Positions 29,429-36,402 of a stretch of 37,572 nucleotides of DNA are shown here, piece after piece; the stretch's first letter is position 1, and the number at the start of each line of letters is the position of its first letter. The notes under the pieces were generated by a model. That model was not told where the DNA came from. It saw only the letters and a program-made list of their open reading frames with translations, and ran no database searches. The stretch comes from Candidatus Yanofskyibacteriota bacterium (GTDB lineage Bacteria; Patescibacteriota; Minisyncoccia; 2-02-FULL-40-12; GWA2-44-9), in assembly GCA_016185505.1 (NCBI GenBank), contig JACPNL010000027.1, forward strand, positions 1 through 37,572, read 5' to 3'. The position numbers and the translations under genes were made by a program.

Positions 29429-30349
29429 TTATTCATGTTCTGATTTAATCTTTCCCCCCAGTGTCCTTAACTGCCTCAACGCTTCTTCGGCCTGTTTTTC
29501 CGGTGGTGGCGCGTCAGGGTCGTCCTTTACTTTTCCAGGCGGATTACCATGCCACAAATAATCAAATTCCATAAAATCAACGCCTTTGCCCGGTATTGTG
29601 TGGGCAATTATCATCGTCGGTTTTTCGTAAATCGCCTTCGCTTCTTCAACTGCGTCAACAAACTGCTCAATATTGTGGCCGTCAACTTCAAGTACGTGCC
29701 AATTAAACGCTTCGTATTTTGCTTTCAACGGTTCAAGGGGCATAATATTTTCCGTAAAACCGTCTATCTGGATATTGTTACGATCAATGACTGCAGTAAG
29801 ACTGCTTAACTTGTTCTTACCAGCAAACATCGCCGACTCCCATGTTGCTCCCGCTTCCTGTTCCCCGTCAGACATAAAGCAATATACTCTGAATTTGTCT
29901 CCGCCGGAGGCGGACCCGCCTCTGGCGGGCATTCTCGCCGCTAAAGCTACACCCGCCGCCTGACCAAGCCCAGACCCAAGCGGACCGGAGGTTGTTTCCA
30001 CTCCCGGTAATCGCTCTCTTTCGGGATGTCCCTGAAGACGAGTCCCGAATTTGCGTAATGTTTTTAACTCCTCAATAGGAAAATATCCTGCCATAGCCAT
30101 AAGTACGTACCTTATGGGAGTAATGTGGCCGTTTGAAAGAATTAATCTGTCCCTTTCTTCCCATTCGGGGTTTTGGGGGTCGTGGTTAAGGACGTGAAAA
30201 TACATCGCCGTAAAAATATCGGCCATCCCAAGCGGTCCGGCCGTGTGCCCACTTCCCGCCTCCACAAGCATCGAAATTAAAAATTGTCTGGCCTCATTCG
30301 CCTTGATCTCTAATTCTTTTATTTTTTCTTCAGAAATATAGTTGGACAA
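29429..30349 (-). CDS. tktA: Transketolase, N-terminal (ThDP-binding) subunit
   Basis: Protein of 306 residues. It starts with TTG (30347-30349): a stop codon lies two codons before it and the next Met would cut into the conserved AGSGHTAGPLGMADI. Thiamine-diphosphate features: GHTAGPLG, LSNGHITPIRYVLM, QGHPERE, SGPLGSGLGQAAGVALAARM and SDGEQEAGATWES...DRNNIQIDG (GDG-like to N-N pattern). Palindromic element at 29900-29930 encodes the ARGGSASGG loop. With the C-terminal subunit it forms one transketolase. Confidence 0.94.
   Translation of the reverse strand: MSNYISEEKIKELEIKANEARQFLISMLVEAGSGHTAGPLGMADIFTAMYFHVLNHDPQNPEWEERDRLILSNGHITPIRYVLMAMAGYFPIEELKTLRKFGTRLQGHPERERLPGVETTSGPLGSGLGQAAGVALAARMPARGGSASGGDKFRVYCFMSDGEQEAGATWESAMFAGKNKLSSLTAVIDRNNIQIDGFTENIMPLEPLKAKYEAFNWHVLEVDGHNIEQFVDAVEEAKAIYEKPTMIIAHTIPGKGVDFMEFDYLWHGNPPGKVKDDPDAPPPEKQAEEALRQLRTLGGKIKSEHE
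29900..29930. repeat. In-frame double palindrome (transketolase N gene)
   Basis: TCCGCC-GGA-GGCGGA and CCCGCC-TCT-GGCGGG lie side by side and encode a Gly/Ser/Ala loop before FRVYCFMSDGE, where the family normally has a shorter turn. Confidence 0.65.
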
Positions 30350-30367
30350 AATGATTTAGAATTAAAA

Positions 30368-31426
30368 TTATAAAATCGAGGCCACAGTAAGCACATGCCG
30401 AGTCAGCATTGCGCCATATCCCCATTCGTTATCATACCACGCCAATACTTTGACCAGATCTCCGTCTATTACCCTGGTCATAGCCAGATCAACTATTGAA
30501 CCGTGGGGATTGCGTAAGATATCCGAGGAAACTATCGGCTCGTCTGTAACTGTTAAAATTCCTTTCCAGTTTTCCTGTTGCGCGGCTTTTTTGAAAATCT
30601 CGTTTATTTCTTCTATAGATGTTTTTCGGGAAGCTAGAAAAGTGAAATCCATTATGGAGCCGGATATAACCGGAACCCGCAGGGCGATACCGTCAAACTT
30701 GTCTTTAAGAGGCGGGATGGCTCTTGTCGCCGCCAACGCTGCTCCGGTTGAAGTTGGCACGATATTCATGGCGGCCGCCCTGGCTCGCCTATAATCTTTA
30801 TTCCTAGGATCCGGACCGTCAACCAAACCCTGGCTGGCCGTATATCCATGGACCGTATTCAGCGCGGCTTTCTCAACTCCCGGGTTGGCCATCATTACCG
30901 ACATTACCGGCGTAGCGGCGTTGGTGGTGCAGGAAGCGTTGGAAGTTATTTTGTCGAGTTTTAACGCTTCAACGTTGACATTAGGTGTGACAGTCGGAGT
31001 TATTTCATCTTTGGCCGGCGCGGTAATAACCACTCTTTTCGCGCCGGCATCCAAATGAGGAGCCGCCTTATCGCGGGATTCAAACACTCCGGTTGATTCT
31101 ACGACGATATCTATGCCCAGATCTTTCCAAGGAAGTTTGCCGGGGTCTTTCTCGCTCAAAAAAAGTATTTGCTTTTTTTGAGCGCCCTTCGAAGCCTCGT
31201 GCGAAGTAGGGCTTACCACAATATAACTTTTGCCGTTTTCTTCCAAAGTTTCAACAACTCTGTCGTAATTTCCGTAAACTGTGTCGTATTTAAGCAGATA
31301 TGCCAGGTTTTCTGGAGAACCCAAGTCGTTAATGGCAATAATATCCAAATCAGCGCTATCAAATGCCTGCCTGAAAAATATCCTGCCGATTCGACCAAAG
31401 CCGTTTATTGCTATTTTTTTAGACAT
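30368..31426 (-). CDS. gap: Glyceraldehyde-3-phosphate dehydrogenase
   Basis: Protein of 352 residues. It shows the NAD-binding INGFGRIGRIFFR, an Asp in AINDLGSPENLAYLLKYD that favours NAD over NADP, the catalytic ASCTTNAATPV and NTVHGYTASQGLVDGP, and WYDNEWGYGAML at the end. It is about 15-20 residues longer than usual because of an insertion (SPTSHEASKGAQKKQILFLSE) encoded by two palindromes at 31154-31212. It heads the operon-like run with the transketolase subunits. Confidence 0.96.
   Translation of the reverse strand: MSKKIAINGFGRIGRIFFRQAFDSADLDIIAINDLGSPENLAYLLKYDTVYGNYDRVVETLEENGKSYIVVSPTSHEASKGAQKKQILFLSEKDPGKLPWKDLGIDIVVESTGVFESRDKAAPHLDAGAKRVVITAPAKDEITPTVTPNVNVEALKLDKITSNASCTTNAATPVMSVMMANPGVEKAALNTVHGYTASQGLVDGPDPRNKDYRRARAAAMNIVPTSTGAALAATRAIPPLKDKFDGIALRVPVISGSIMDFTFLASRKTSIEEINEIFKKAAQQENWKGILTVTDEPIVSSDILRNPHGSIVDLAMTRVIDGDLVKVLAWYDNEWGYGAMLTRHVLTVASIL
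31154..31212 (-). repeat. In-frame pair of palindromes in gap
   Basis: GCTCAAAAAAAG/CTTTTTTTGAGC (31154-31183) is followed by GCCCTTCG...CGAAGTAGGGC (31184-31212). The second encodes PTSHEASKGA on the coding strand, the first QKKQILFLS. GAPDHs normally have a short turn here. Confidence 0.75.
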
Positions 31427-31462
31427 AAAATCATAATAACAAAAACATTGTAAACAAAAAAG

Positions 31463-31551
31463 CCCCGTAGTAGAGATTTCGGATACCTCCTCGCCTCGCC
31501 AAAGCTTCAGCGAAGCGGGCGGTAAAGATAAACCGAAATCACACTAGGGGG
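31463..31551. repeat. Intergenic palindromic element, family B
   Basis: CCCCGTAGTAGAGATTTCGG (31463-31482) pairs with CCGAAATC...ACTAGGGGG (to 31551). The interior GCCTCGCCAAAGCTTCAGCG-AAGCGGGC looks like a second palindrome nested inside. The rest of the 31427-31638 gap shows no gene. Confidence 0.7.
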
Positions 31552-31638
31552 CACGCCCTTTATCAGAATCATTTTAATCTGTGTTTTTATTCAAAAAGCT
31601 CCACCGCGAGAGCTTTGAAATAAGAACTCATTTATTTT

Positions 31639-32127
31639 TTATCGTCCATTTTGTCTAGTTATCCTGATGTTGTGAATGCCAACCCAAGTTTGAGCCGACA
31701 CCACTCCAACCGGAAGCACCCACCACCATTTTGTTTGCTTTTTAAGCTCATAAGTAGCCAGTGACATGACGCTTACCGCGGCAGCGCTAATCAAATAAGT
31801 TGCATGACGACCGTTGTTTATAAACGGCCTCATCAGCGGATTTGCTTCTACTATTGCGCCATTACCTATGTTGTAAAAAGTGGATTCTATATCAAATACT
31901 TTAGACGCGCCCATAAACGTAACGGCTGTCCAAAAAGCGCCGTCGGCAATTCTTTTGTCAGAAACCTTTGATACCGCTGTCTGGCTTTTGCTTTCAGAGC
32001 TAGTTGTCTGCACGTCAACAAATGACAATTTTATAGCGTCGTCAACAAACGATTGGGAGTATGTGAAAGACGGAAAAAACAGTACAACCGCCGCTAACAA
32101 CGCAAAAATCCTTGTCACTGTCCTCAT
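31639..32127 (-). CDS. Exported or membrane protein, DUF5658-like pattern
   Basis: Protein of 162 residues. A signal peptide is clear (about residues 1-24: basic start, LLAAVVLFF core, SFTYSQS end). A Ser/Thr-rich stretch follows, then FDIESTFYNIGNGAIVEANPLMRP, the D-x-x-S/T...G...E-x-N-P-x-M pattern of DUF5658-type membrane proteins. Two further membrane segments (about 112-126 and 134-150) follow. GGAGAA lies upstream of the ATG. Function unknown. Confidence 0.65.
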   Translation of the reverse strand: MRTVTRIFALLAAVVLFFPSFTYSQSFVDDAIKLSFVDVQTTSSESKSQTAVSKVSDKRIADGAFWTAVTFMGASKVFDIESTFYNIGNGAIVEANPLMRPFINNGRHATYLISAAAVSVMSLATYELKKQTKWWWVLPVGVVSAQTWVGIHNIRITRQNGR

Positions 32128-32181
32128 CGCCGTTCTCCTTTTTGTGAAAAAACCGTTTTATCTGTTATAATAAATAAAAGG

Positions 32182-32832
32182 TCAGCCGTCAATAGCAAGC
32201 CGAAACGACCTTCTATGTATTTCGCAAGGCCCAAAAGAAGCCAGTTGGGCTTTATGAAATCTAGTTCCATAACCTTTGTGTTTCTCAAAACCATATTCAG
32301 GATATTTTTTGGCATAGCGAGCCATCATTCCGTCGCGATGGACTTTGGCGATTATGGACGCGCAGGCGATGGCAAAAATTTTTCTGTCACCTTTCACGAT
32401 GGACATCTGCTCTATTTTTAATCCATTGATTTTTGTTTTCCCGTCGACCAAAATTATCTGTTTCAGATAATTTTGGTCGCCCTGAGCCAGTCGAAGGGCA
32501 ACAATCGCTCTTTTCATCGCCAACCTTGAAGCTTGGTATATGTTAAGTTTATCTATTGTCGTCGGAAAACATTGGGCTATCGCGTAAACTAAATCTTTTT
32601 CTTTCACTAATTCTCCAGCGAATTTTTCGCGGTCTCTGGCTGACAAAAGTTTTGAATCCCTCAACTTAAAATATTTCTTGTGGATTTTGTTGTAGAAATG
32701 ATTAGTAAATCCAACCGCGCAAACGACAACCGGCCCAGCCAGACAGCCCATTCCGACTTCGTCCACGGCAAAGATTAGCGAATAGCCGTTAGCGAATAGT
32801 TTGCGCTCTAAGGTTTTGTGAGGAAGACGCAT
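32182..32832 (-). CDS. rnhB: Ribonuclease HII
   Basis: Protein of 216 residues. The first metal site is in FAVDEVGMGCLAGPV (Asp-Glu at about 23-24), the third acid in ILVDGK and the fourth in ACASIIAKVHRD. The C-terminal YPEYGFEKHKGYGTRFHKAQL is the usual substrate-contact region. It removes ribonucleotides and RNA primers from DNA. Between ALR and IILVDG, two palindromes add LAQGDQNYLKQ. Confidence 0.95.
   Translation of the reverse strand: MRLPHKTLERKLFANGYSLIFAVDEVGMGCLAGPVVVCAVGFTNHFYNKIHKKYFKLRDSKLLSARDREKFAGELVKEKDLVYAIAQCFPTTIDKLNIYQASRLAMKRAIVALRLAQGDQNYLKQIILVDGKTKINGLKIEQMSIVKGDRKIFAIACASIIAKVHRDGMMARYAKKYPEYGFEKHKGYGTRFHKAQLASFGPCEIHRRSFRLAIDG
32446..32499. repeat. In-frame palindromes in rnhB (family C plus AT-rich hairpin)
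   Basis: GCCCTGAGCCAGTCGAAGGGC (written as GCCCT and AGGGC arms around TGAGCCAGTCGA, 32479-32499) shares the core of the 9402 element, in the same frame (LR-x-AQ). Adjacent is a perfect 15-bp hairpin GACCAAAATTATCTG / CAGATAATTTTGGTC (32446-32478). Confidence 0.75.
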
Positions 32833-32834
32833 AA

Positions 32835-32895
32835 TTCAAAAATTTTTTATTTTTAATCTGTGTTTTTGATATTTAATTTTTAATTTTTAATATCA
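32835..32895. repeat. AT-rich low-complexity repeat, AAATATCAAAAATTAAAAAT theme
   Basis: AATTCAAAAATTTTTTATTT and GATATTTAATTTTTAATTTT units fill the gap between rnhB and the trmH-like gene and run into that gene's 3' end. Confidence 0.4.
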
Positions 32896-33673
32896 TGGCA
32901 TATAGCACCACTCCCGCCGCCACCGATACATTCAACGATTCTTTTTTGCCATACATAGGAATATACACAACCTCGTCACAGTATTTTAAAATTTTCGGAC
33001 TTAGTCCTCTGACCTCGTTGCCCAGAACCAGGGCAATTTTTTTATTCTTTGACACTTTATATTTGAAAATGTTTTTCTGCTGAATTTTTAGTTTGCTTGC
33101 AGTGAGCTTGTCGAACCGCTCCAGTCCTACAATTTTGACTTCTCCGACGCTTCGGTCGGAGCCCCGACCTTTCGGCGTCGGGGTTGAACTTTGATTTTTG
33201 ATTTTGAGTAAACATCTCCATGTTTGCGACTGGTATTCCCAAGGCACATAATTTTCAGCACCTAGCGCTGTTTTTGATATTTTATCACTTCCCTGCCCCG
33301 TAGTGTAAATCAAGTTTTCTTTCAGCGAAGCTGCTTGATTTTCTACTACGGGGTCCGCTCCCAACGCCGTCTTGCTTATCTTATCATCAAAATTATCTAC
33401 GCCAGATATCGTATTTATAATACGATCGTGGTATAAATCAGATCCTATTTTTTGATTAATATTCTCCCGACGGCAAAGCCGTCGAGGATCCTCGACAGAG
33501 TCGGGACGTACTCCATATTTCATGATTTTTGGTGTCGGCGTTATCCCGCATAAATATATCTTGGAAACTCCCGCCGCGTCCGCGGTTCTAAATATTGAAC
33601 CTACATTTTCTTTACTCCTAATATTGTCCAATATTAATACCGGGCACACATTTCTCTTGACCATGTTTATCAT
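32873..33673 (-). CDS. TrmH/SpoU-family RNA methyltransferase swollen by insertions
   Basis: The SPOUT core is intact: [36 protein letters not shown] (motif 1 key N-x-R-S-x-x-N-V-G), [28 protein letters not shown] (motif 2), and [18 protein letters not shown] (motif 3, knot). It transfers methyl from SAM to a ribose 2'-OH, probably in tRNA or rRNA. Minimal members have about 150-180 residues; this one has 266. The excess maps to at least four palindromic elements (33098-33116, 33142-33183, 33297-33353, 33465-33506) and a doubled [10 protein letters not shown] segment. All insertions keep the frame. Start at 33673 or the second ATG at 33664. Confidence 0.88.
   Translation of the reverse strand: MINMVKRNVCPVLILDNIRSKENVGSIFRTADAAGVSKIYLCGITPTPKIMKYGVRPDSVEDPRRLCRRENINQKIGSDLYHDRIINTISGVDNFDDKISKTALGADPVVENQAASLKENLIYTTGQGSDKISKTALGAENYVPWEYQSQTWRCLLKIKNQSSTPTPKGRGSDRSVGEVKIVGLERFDKLTASKLKIQQKNIFKYKVSKNKKIALVLGNEVRGLSPKILKYCDEVVYIPMYGKKESLNVSVAAGVVLYAMILKIKN
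33098..33116. repeat. Degenerate family-C element in trmH-like gene
   Basis: CAGTGAGCTTGTCGAACCG keeps the TGAGCTTGTCGAA core but the terminal arms no longer pair fully. It encodes RFDKLTA, a different frame from the other two family-C copies. Confidence 0.5.
33142..33183 (-). repeat. In-frame palindromic element, family A (in trmH-like gene)
   Basis: CTCCGAC/GTCGGAG and CCCCGAC/GTCGGGG hairpins side by side. The coding strand differs from the pth copy at about 2 of 42 positions and encodes the identical [13 protein letters not shown]. Confidence 0.88.
33297..33353 (-). repeat. In-frame palindromic element, family B (in trmH-like gene)
   Basis: CCCCGTAGT (33297-33305) and ACTACGGGG (33345-33353) arms with inner AAATCAAG/CTTGATTT. 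It encodes DPVVENQ...LIYTTG and is flanked by the two copies of [10 protein letters not shown]. Confidence 0.82.
33465..33506 (-). repeat. In-frame nested palindrome (in trmH-like gene)
   Basis: TCCCGAC/GTCGGGA outer arms enclose GACGGC-AAA-GCCGTC and GTCGAGGATCCTCGAC. It encodes [14 protein letters not shown], which interrupts the region after the conserved GITPTP. Confidence 0.72.
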
Positions 33674-33723
33674 TATAATATACTAGCAAAAGGCGCTTAA
33701 TTAACACAACAAAGGACATTGAC

Positions 33724-34446
33724 ATGAATAATTTATTAAAAGGGCTTGGCGGGTTACTGATGATTTTTCTCATAGTATTTTTCGCCGTAAAAATAAATCA
33801 GATAAGCAATACCGCCGCTACAACTAACACAATTTCTTTCAACGGAGAGGGTAAGGTTTTGGCTAAACCGGATATAGCTGTTCTAGATTTATCGATCATA
33901 ACCGAAGCAACCACATCGAAAGCGGCACAGGACGACAACTCCAAGAAATCCAAAGAAGTAACAGATTTTCTAAAAAAACAGGATATATCGGAAAAGGATA
34001 TAAAAACAACTGGATACAATATATTGCCCCAATATAACTATCCCCGTTTTGACAAGCCGGAGATAAGAGGATATCAGGTTAGCCAGATACTGGAAATTAA
34101 GATCCGCAATTTGGACAAAACAAGCGAGATATTAGATGGCGTAGTGTCAGCCGGAGCAAATCAGGTGAACGACTTAAGTTTCCAAATAGAGAAACCCGAC
34201 GAACTAAAAACCGAAGCAAGAGAGAAAGCAATTAAGAGCGCAAAAACAAAAGCTGAAGAGTTAGAAAAGCAACTCGGCGTTCACCTCGGCAAAATAGTAA
34301 ATTACAGCGAAGGAGGATATTCCCCGGTTTATTTCAAGACAGAAGCTCTCGATAGTCGAGGCGGAATCGGCGGAGGCGGCCCGGAAGTCCCCGTTGGAGA
34401 AAACGAGATTGTGGTAAGTGTCACGATTACATATCAAATTAAATAA
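33724..34446 (+). CDS. SIMPL (DUF541) domain protein
   Basis: Protein of 240 residues with AAAGGA upstream of the ATG. An N-terminal membrane anchor or signal (about 6-24) precedes the SIMPL domain: ISFNGEGKVLAKPDIAVLDL, TTGYNILPQYNY, GYQVSQILEIKIRNLD, VNDLSFQIEKPDELKTEAREKAIKSA. The family includes outer-surface and periplasmic proteins of poorly known role, some tied to stress. A Gly-rich loop (GGIGGGGPEVPVG) near the end is unusual. Single gene on the plus strand. Confidence 0.9.
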   Translation: MNNLLKGLGGLLMIFLIVFFAVKINQISNTAATTNTISFNGEGKVLAKPDIAVLDLSIITEATTSKAAQDDNSKKSKEVTDFLKKQDISEKDIKTTGYNILPQYNYPRFDKPEIRGYQVSQILEIKIRNLDKTSEILDGVVSAGANQVNDLSFQIEKPDELKTEAREKAIKSAKTKAEELEKQLGVHLGKIVNYSEGGYSPVYFKTEALDSRGGIGGGGPEVPVGENEIVVSVTITYQIK

Positions 34447-34448
34447 TT

Positions 34449-34482
34449 TAACAACTCAATGGCGGTCGCCATTGAGTTGTTA
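34449..34482. terminator. Long perfect hairpin between SIMPL and purF genes
   Basis: TAACAACTCAATGGCG and CGCCATTGAGTTGTTA pair perfectly over 16 bases with a 2-base loop. Little U-run follows on the plus strand. It may end the SIMPL transcript or be another palindromic element. Confidence 0.5.
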
Positions 34483-34490
34483 AGAAAAAT

Positions 34491-34506
34491 CCGCCCGAAG
34501 GGGCGG
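34491..34506 (-). terminator. Terminator after purF
   Basis: CCGCCCC-TTC-GGGCGG type hairpin on the minus strand followed by ATTTTTCTT. Confidence 0.75.
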
Positions 34507-34512
34507 TCTGTT

Positions 34513-35925
34513 TTATTCTAGAGGAATTGGATACTCACCAGTAAAACATCCCTTACAGAAATTTTGCGGCACTTCACCGCCCTCACTCAAGACCTCTTCG
34601 AGAGCAGAGACCGGCAAGTATTTTAGCGAAGTTGCCCCCAACCATTTTCTGATTTCCTCTTCCGATTTGTCAAAAGCAACCAATTCTTCCCGAGTCGGAA
34701 TATCTATTCCATAAAAACACTGTCCTATCACTCTGGGAGAACTTATCCTCAAGTGAACTTCTTTTGCTCCAGCATTAAACAACTCCGCAACTTTTCCTCT
34801 CATGGTATTACCCCTAACGATGGAGTCGTCAACAAGTACTAGGCACTTATCCTTTACTGCCCAACCTTCCAAATGGTATTTAATTCTAGAATACTCTGCC
34901 CTGCTACTGGGATTGGGATTTATAAACGTTCTTCCTGGCATATAAGAATTTCGTATATAAGTGTCTATATAAGGGATCTTTGATTCAAAAGCAAACCCTT
35001 GAGCAGCCGGCCGGCCCGACTCTGGAATACCGCTTACCAGATTGGCGTTGGGAACGGGAGACGAGTTTGCCATCTTTCGACCGAGACGAAACCTGAAACT
35101 CCCTTCTTCTTCTTGACTAAATGTCCGACTGTCGGGACGAGCAAAATATATTTTTTCAAATACACAATGAGCCTTTGGAATGTTTTGCTGTACCGCCTGA
35201 TACTCCCGGACATTCACAAAACATTGAAACCCGTCGTCGACAGGAGTTATCTTAACTCTCCTGCCGGCCGACACCTCAACGATATTTGCTGAGTAGTCCT
35301 TAAGAGCGCAGGTCTCCGAAGCAAAAAATATCACTCCGTCTTTTGACGAAATAAACAACGGTCTATCTTCCCAAGGGTCCCTAAAAACAAATACGTCATG
35401 TTTAGTCATCAAAGCTGCCGAGTAACTGCCATTTATTTCTTTCATAAATTCTTGAATCGCAGTTTCTAAATCACCTGTTTTTAACGATAAATAATAAATC
35501 TTCCTCAGCATGAATTCTGTATCATTTGCCTTAGAGGAAATATCAATATGTTCTTCGGACAATTTTCTTTTTTTATCTTCTAAACCAGGAATATTTCCAT
35601 TGTGCACAAGCGCAATTCTATCCCATTTTCCGGTATCCAGAAATTGAGGTTGTATATTTTTGCTGGACGTTCCCTTGCTTGTCGAGTATCGCACATGTCC
35701 TATAACAATATTCGGATTGTGATTCTGAATATCTTGAATTTTACTTTCGGTTAATACTTGTGAAACCAGCCCTTCTTCTTTATCCACATAAACCGTATCC
35801 CCGTCGCTATAAGCAACACCGACGCTTTCTTGTCCTCTGTGCTGAAGCTGAGAAAGGCCAAAATATACCCACTCGGGCAATCGCGGATCTGGTTTGGCTG
35901 ATATCGCGCCAAAAATTCCGCACAT
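34513..35925 (-). CDS. purF: Amidophosphoribosyltransferase
   Basis: The ATG at 35923-35925 is chosen because it gives MCGIFGA, putting the glutaminase Cys at position 2, and GAGG lies 9 bases upstream. The 470-residue product has the Ntn domain (GHVRYSTSKG, LVHNGNIPG) and the PRPP domain (CLVLVDDSIVRGNTMR). Four Cys that could bind a 4Fe-4S cluster as in Bacillus PurF are seen: in AHCVFEKIYFARPDS, GQCFYGIDIP and FCKGCFTGEYP. It makes 5-phosphoribosylamine from PRPP, the first purine step. No other pur gene is nearby. Confidence 0.96.
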   Translation of the reverse strand: MCGIFGAISAKPDPRLPEWVYFGLSQLQHRGQESVGVAYSDGDTVYVDKEEGLVSQVLTESKIQDIQNHNPNIVIGHVRYSTSKGTSSKNIQPQFLDTGKWDRIALVHNGNIPGLEDKKRKLSEEHIDISSKANDTEFMLRKIYYLSLKTGDLETAIQEFMKEINGSYSAALMTKHDVFVFRDPWEDRPLFISSKDGVIFFASETCALKDYSANIVEVSAGRRVKITPVDDGFQCFVNVREYQAVQQNIPKAHCVFEKIYFARPDSRTFSQEEEGSFRFRLGRKMANSSPVPNANLVSGIPESGRPAAQGFAFESKIPYIDTYIRNSYMPGRTFINPNPSSRAEYSRIKYHLEGWAVKDKCLVLVDDSIVRGNTMRGKVAELFNAGAKEVHLRISSPRVIGQCFYGIDIPTREELVAFDKSEEEIRKWLGATSLKYLPVSALEEVLSEGGEVPQNFCKGCFTGEYPIPLE

Positions 35926-35991
35926 TGTGATTTTCCTCAATTTTTAAGAAACAATACGGACATATTACGACTCTTAGACACAAACGTCAAA

Positions 35992-36031
35992 AATCAAAAA
36001 CGGCACCGCCTAGGCGGTGCCGTTTTTGATT
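35992..36031 (-). terminator. Strong terminator after 16S rRNA spacer
   Basis: AATCAAAAACGGCACCGCC and its exact complement form an almost loop-free 19-20-bp stem, with T-runs on both sides. It ends the rRNA transcript before purF. Confidence 0.85.
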
Positions 36032-36358
36032 AACCTTCCCCTCTTAATATAGTCAAGGCTGACACTTGCTGTAAGCAAGGTTGGCCCCCCGACATCTGAT
36101 TTTAATCTGATCGTCGGGGCCAGCTAAGTACTGTTTTAGTTCTAGTACCATCGAACCTCAATATATCTGTTGAGTTCAGAATGAGAATAAACTCATATCG
36201 ACATCATTTTTGAAGATTAGAGGGACGATGTGAAAAATTAGAAATTCTTCCCACCTTTCGCCTCGCACTTCTAACCCCTTCTCTATCGTGACTCCGGCTC
36301 TCGGCTATCCGCTTTCGGCTGAAAGCTGACGGCTGATTGCTGATAGCTACGCTAGTAG
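36032..36358 (-). other. Transcribed spacer downstream of 16S rRNA, no gene seen
   Basis: This stretch holds several hairpins: CTTGC-TGTAA-GCAAG (36066-36080), TGGCCCC..CGAC / GTCG.GGGGCCA (36082-36122) and GAACCTCAA / TTGAGTTC (36153-36179). A GCTGAT-themed low-complexity repeat lies at 36295-36355 (TCGGCTATCC, TTTCGGCTGAAAGCTGACGG, CTGATTGCTGATAGC). No tRNA, 23S or 5S sequence follows before purF. The stems may guide 16S 3' processing. Confidence 0.55.
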
Positions 36359-36402
36359 AAAGGAGGTGATCCAAGAGCTGCTTCCGCAACCCTTGCCTTG
36401 TT

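Noticed and set aside
27884-30349. Transketolase broken by a frameshift or insertion
   Set aside because: N- and C-terminal subunits are each complete with their own starts, and split transketolases are common; the gene between them is in the same orientation.
35100-35135. Palindromic insertion in purF (CCGACTGTCGGG)
   Set aside because: It encodes ARPDSRTF, part of the conserved PurF sequence ARPDS, so it is native.
36032-36130. Start of a 23S rRNA gene (AGGTTAA-like sequence near 36032-36041)
   Set aside because: Only about seven bases resemble the 23S 5' end and a terminator follows at once.
36204-36389. Minus-strand open frame of 61 codons
   Set aside because: It spans the 16S 3' end and a low-complexity repeat; no protein features.
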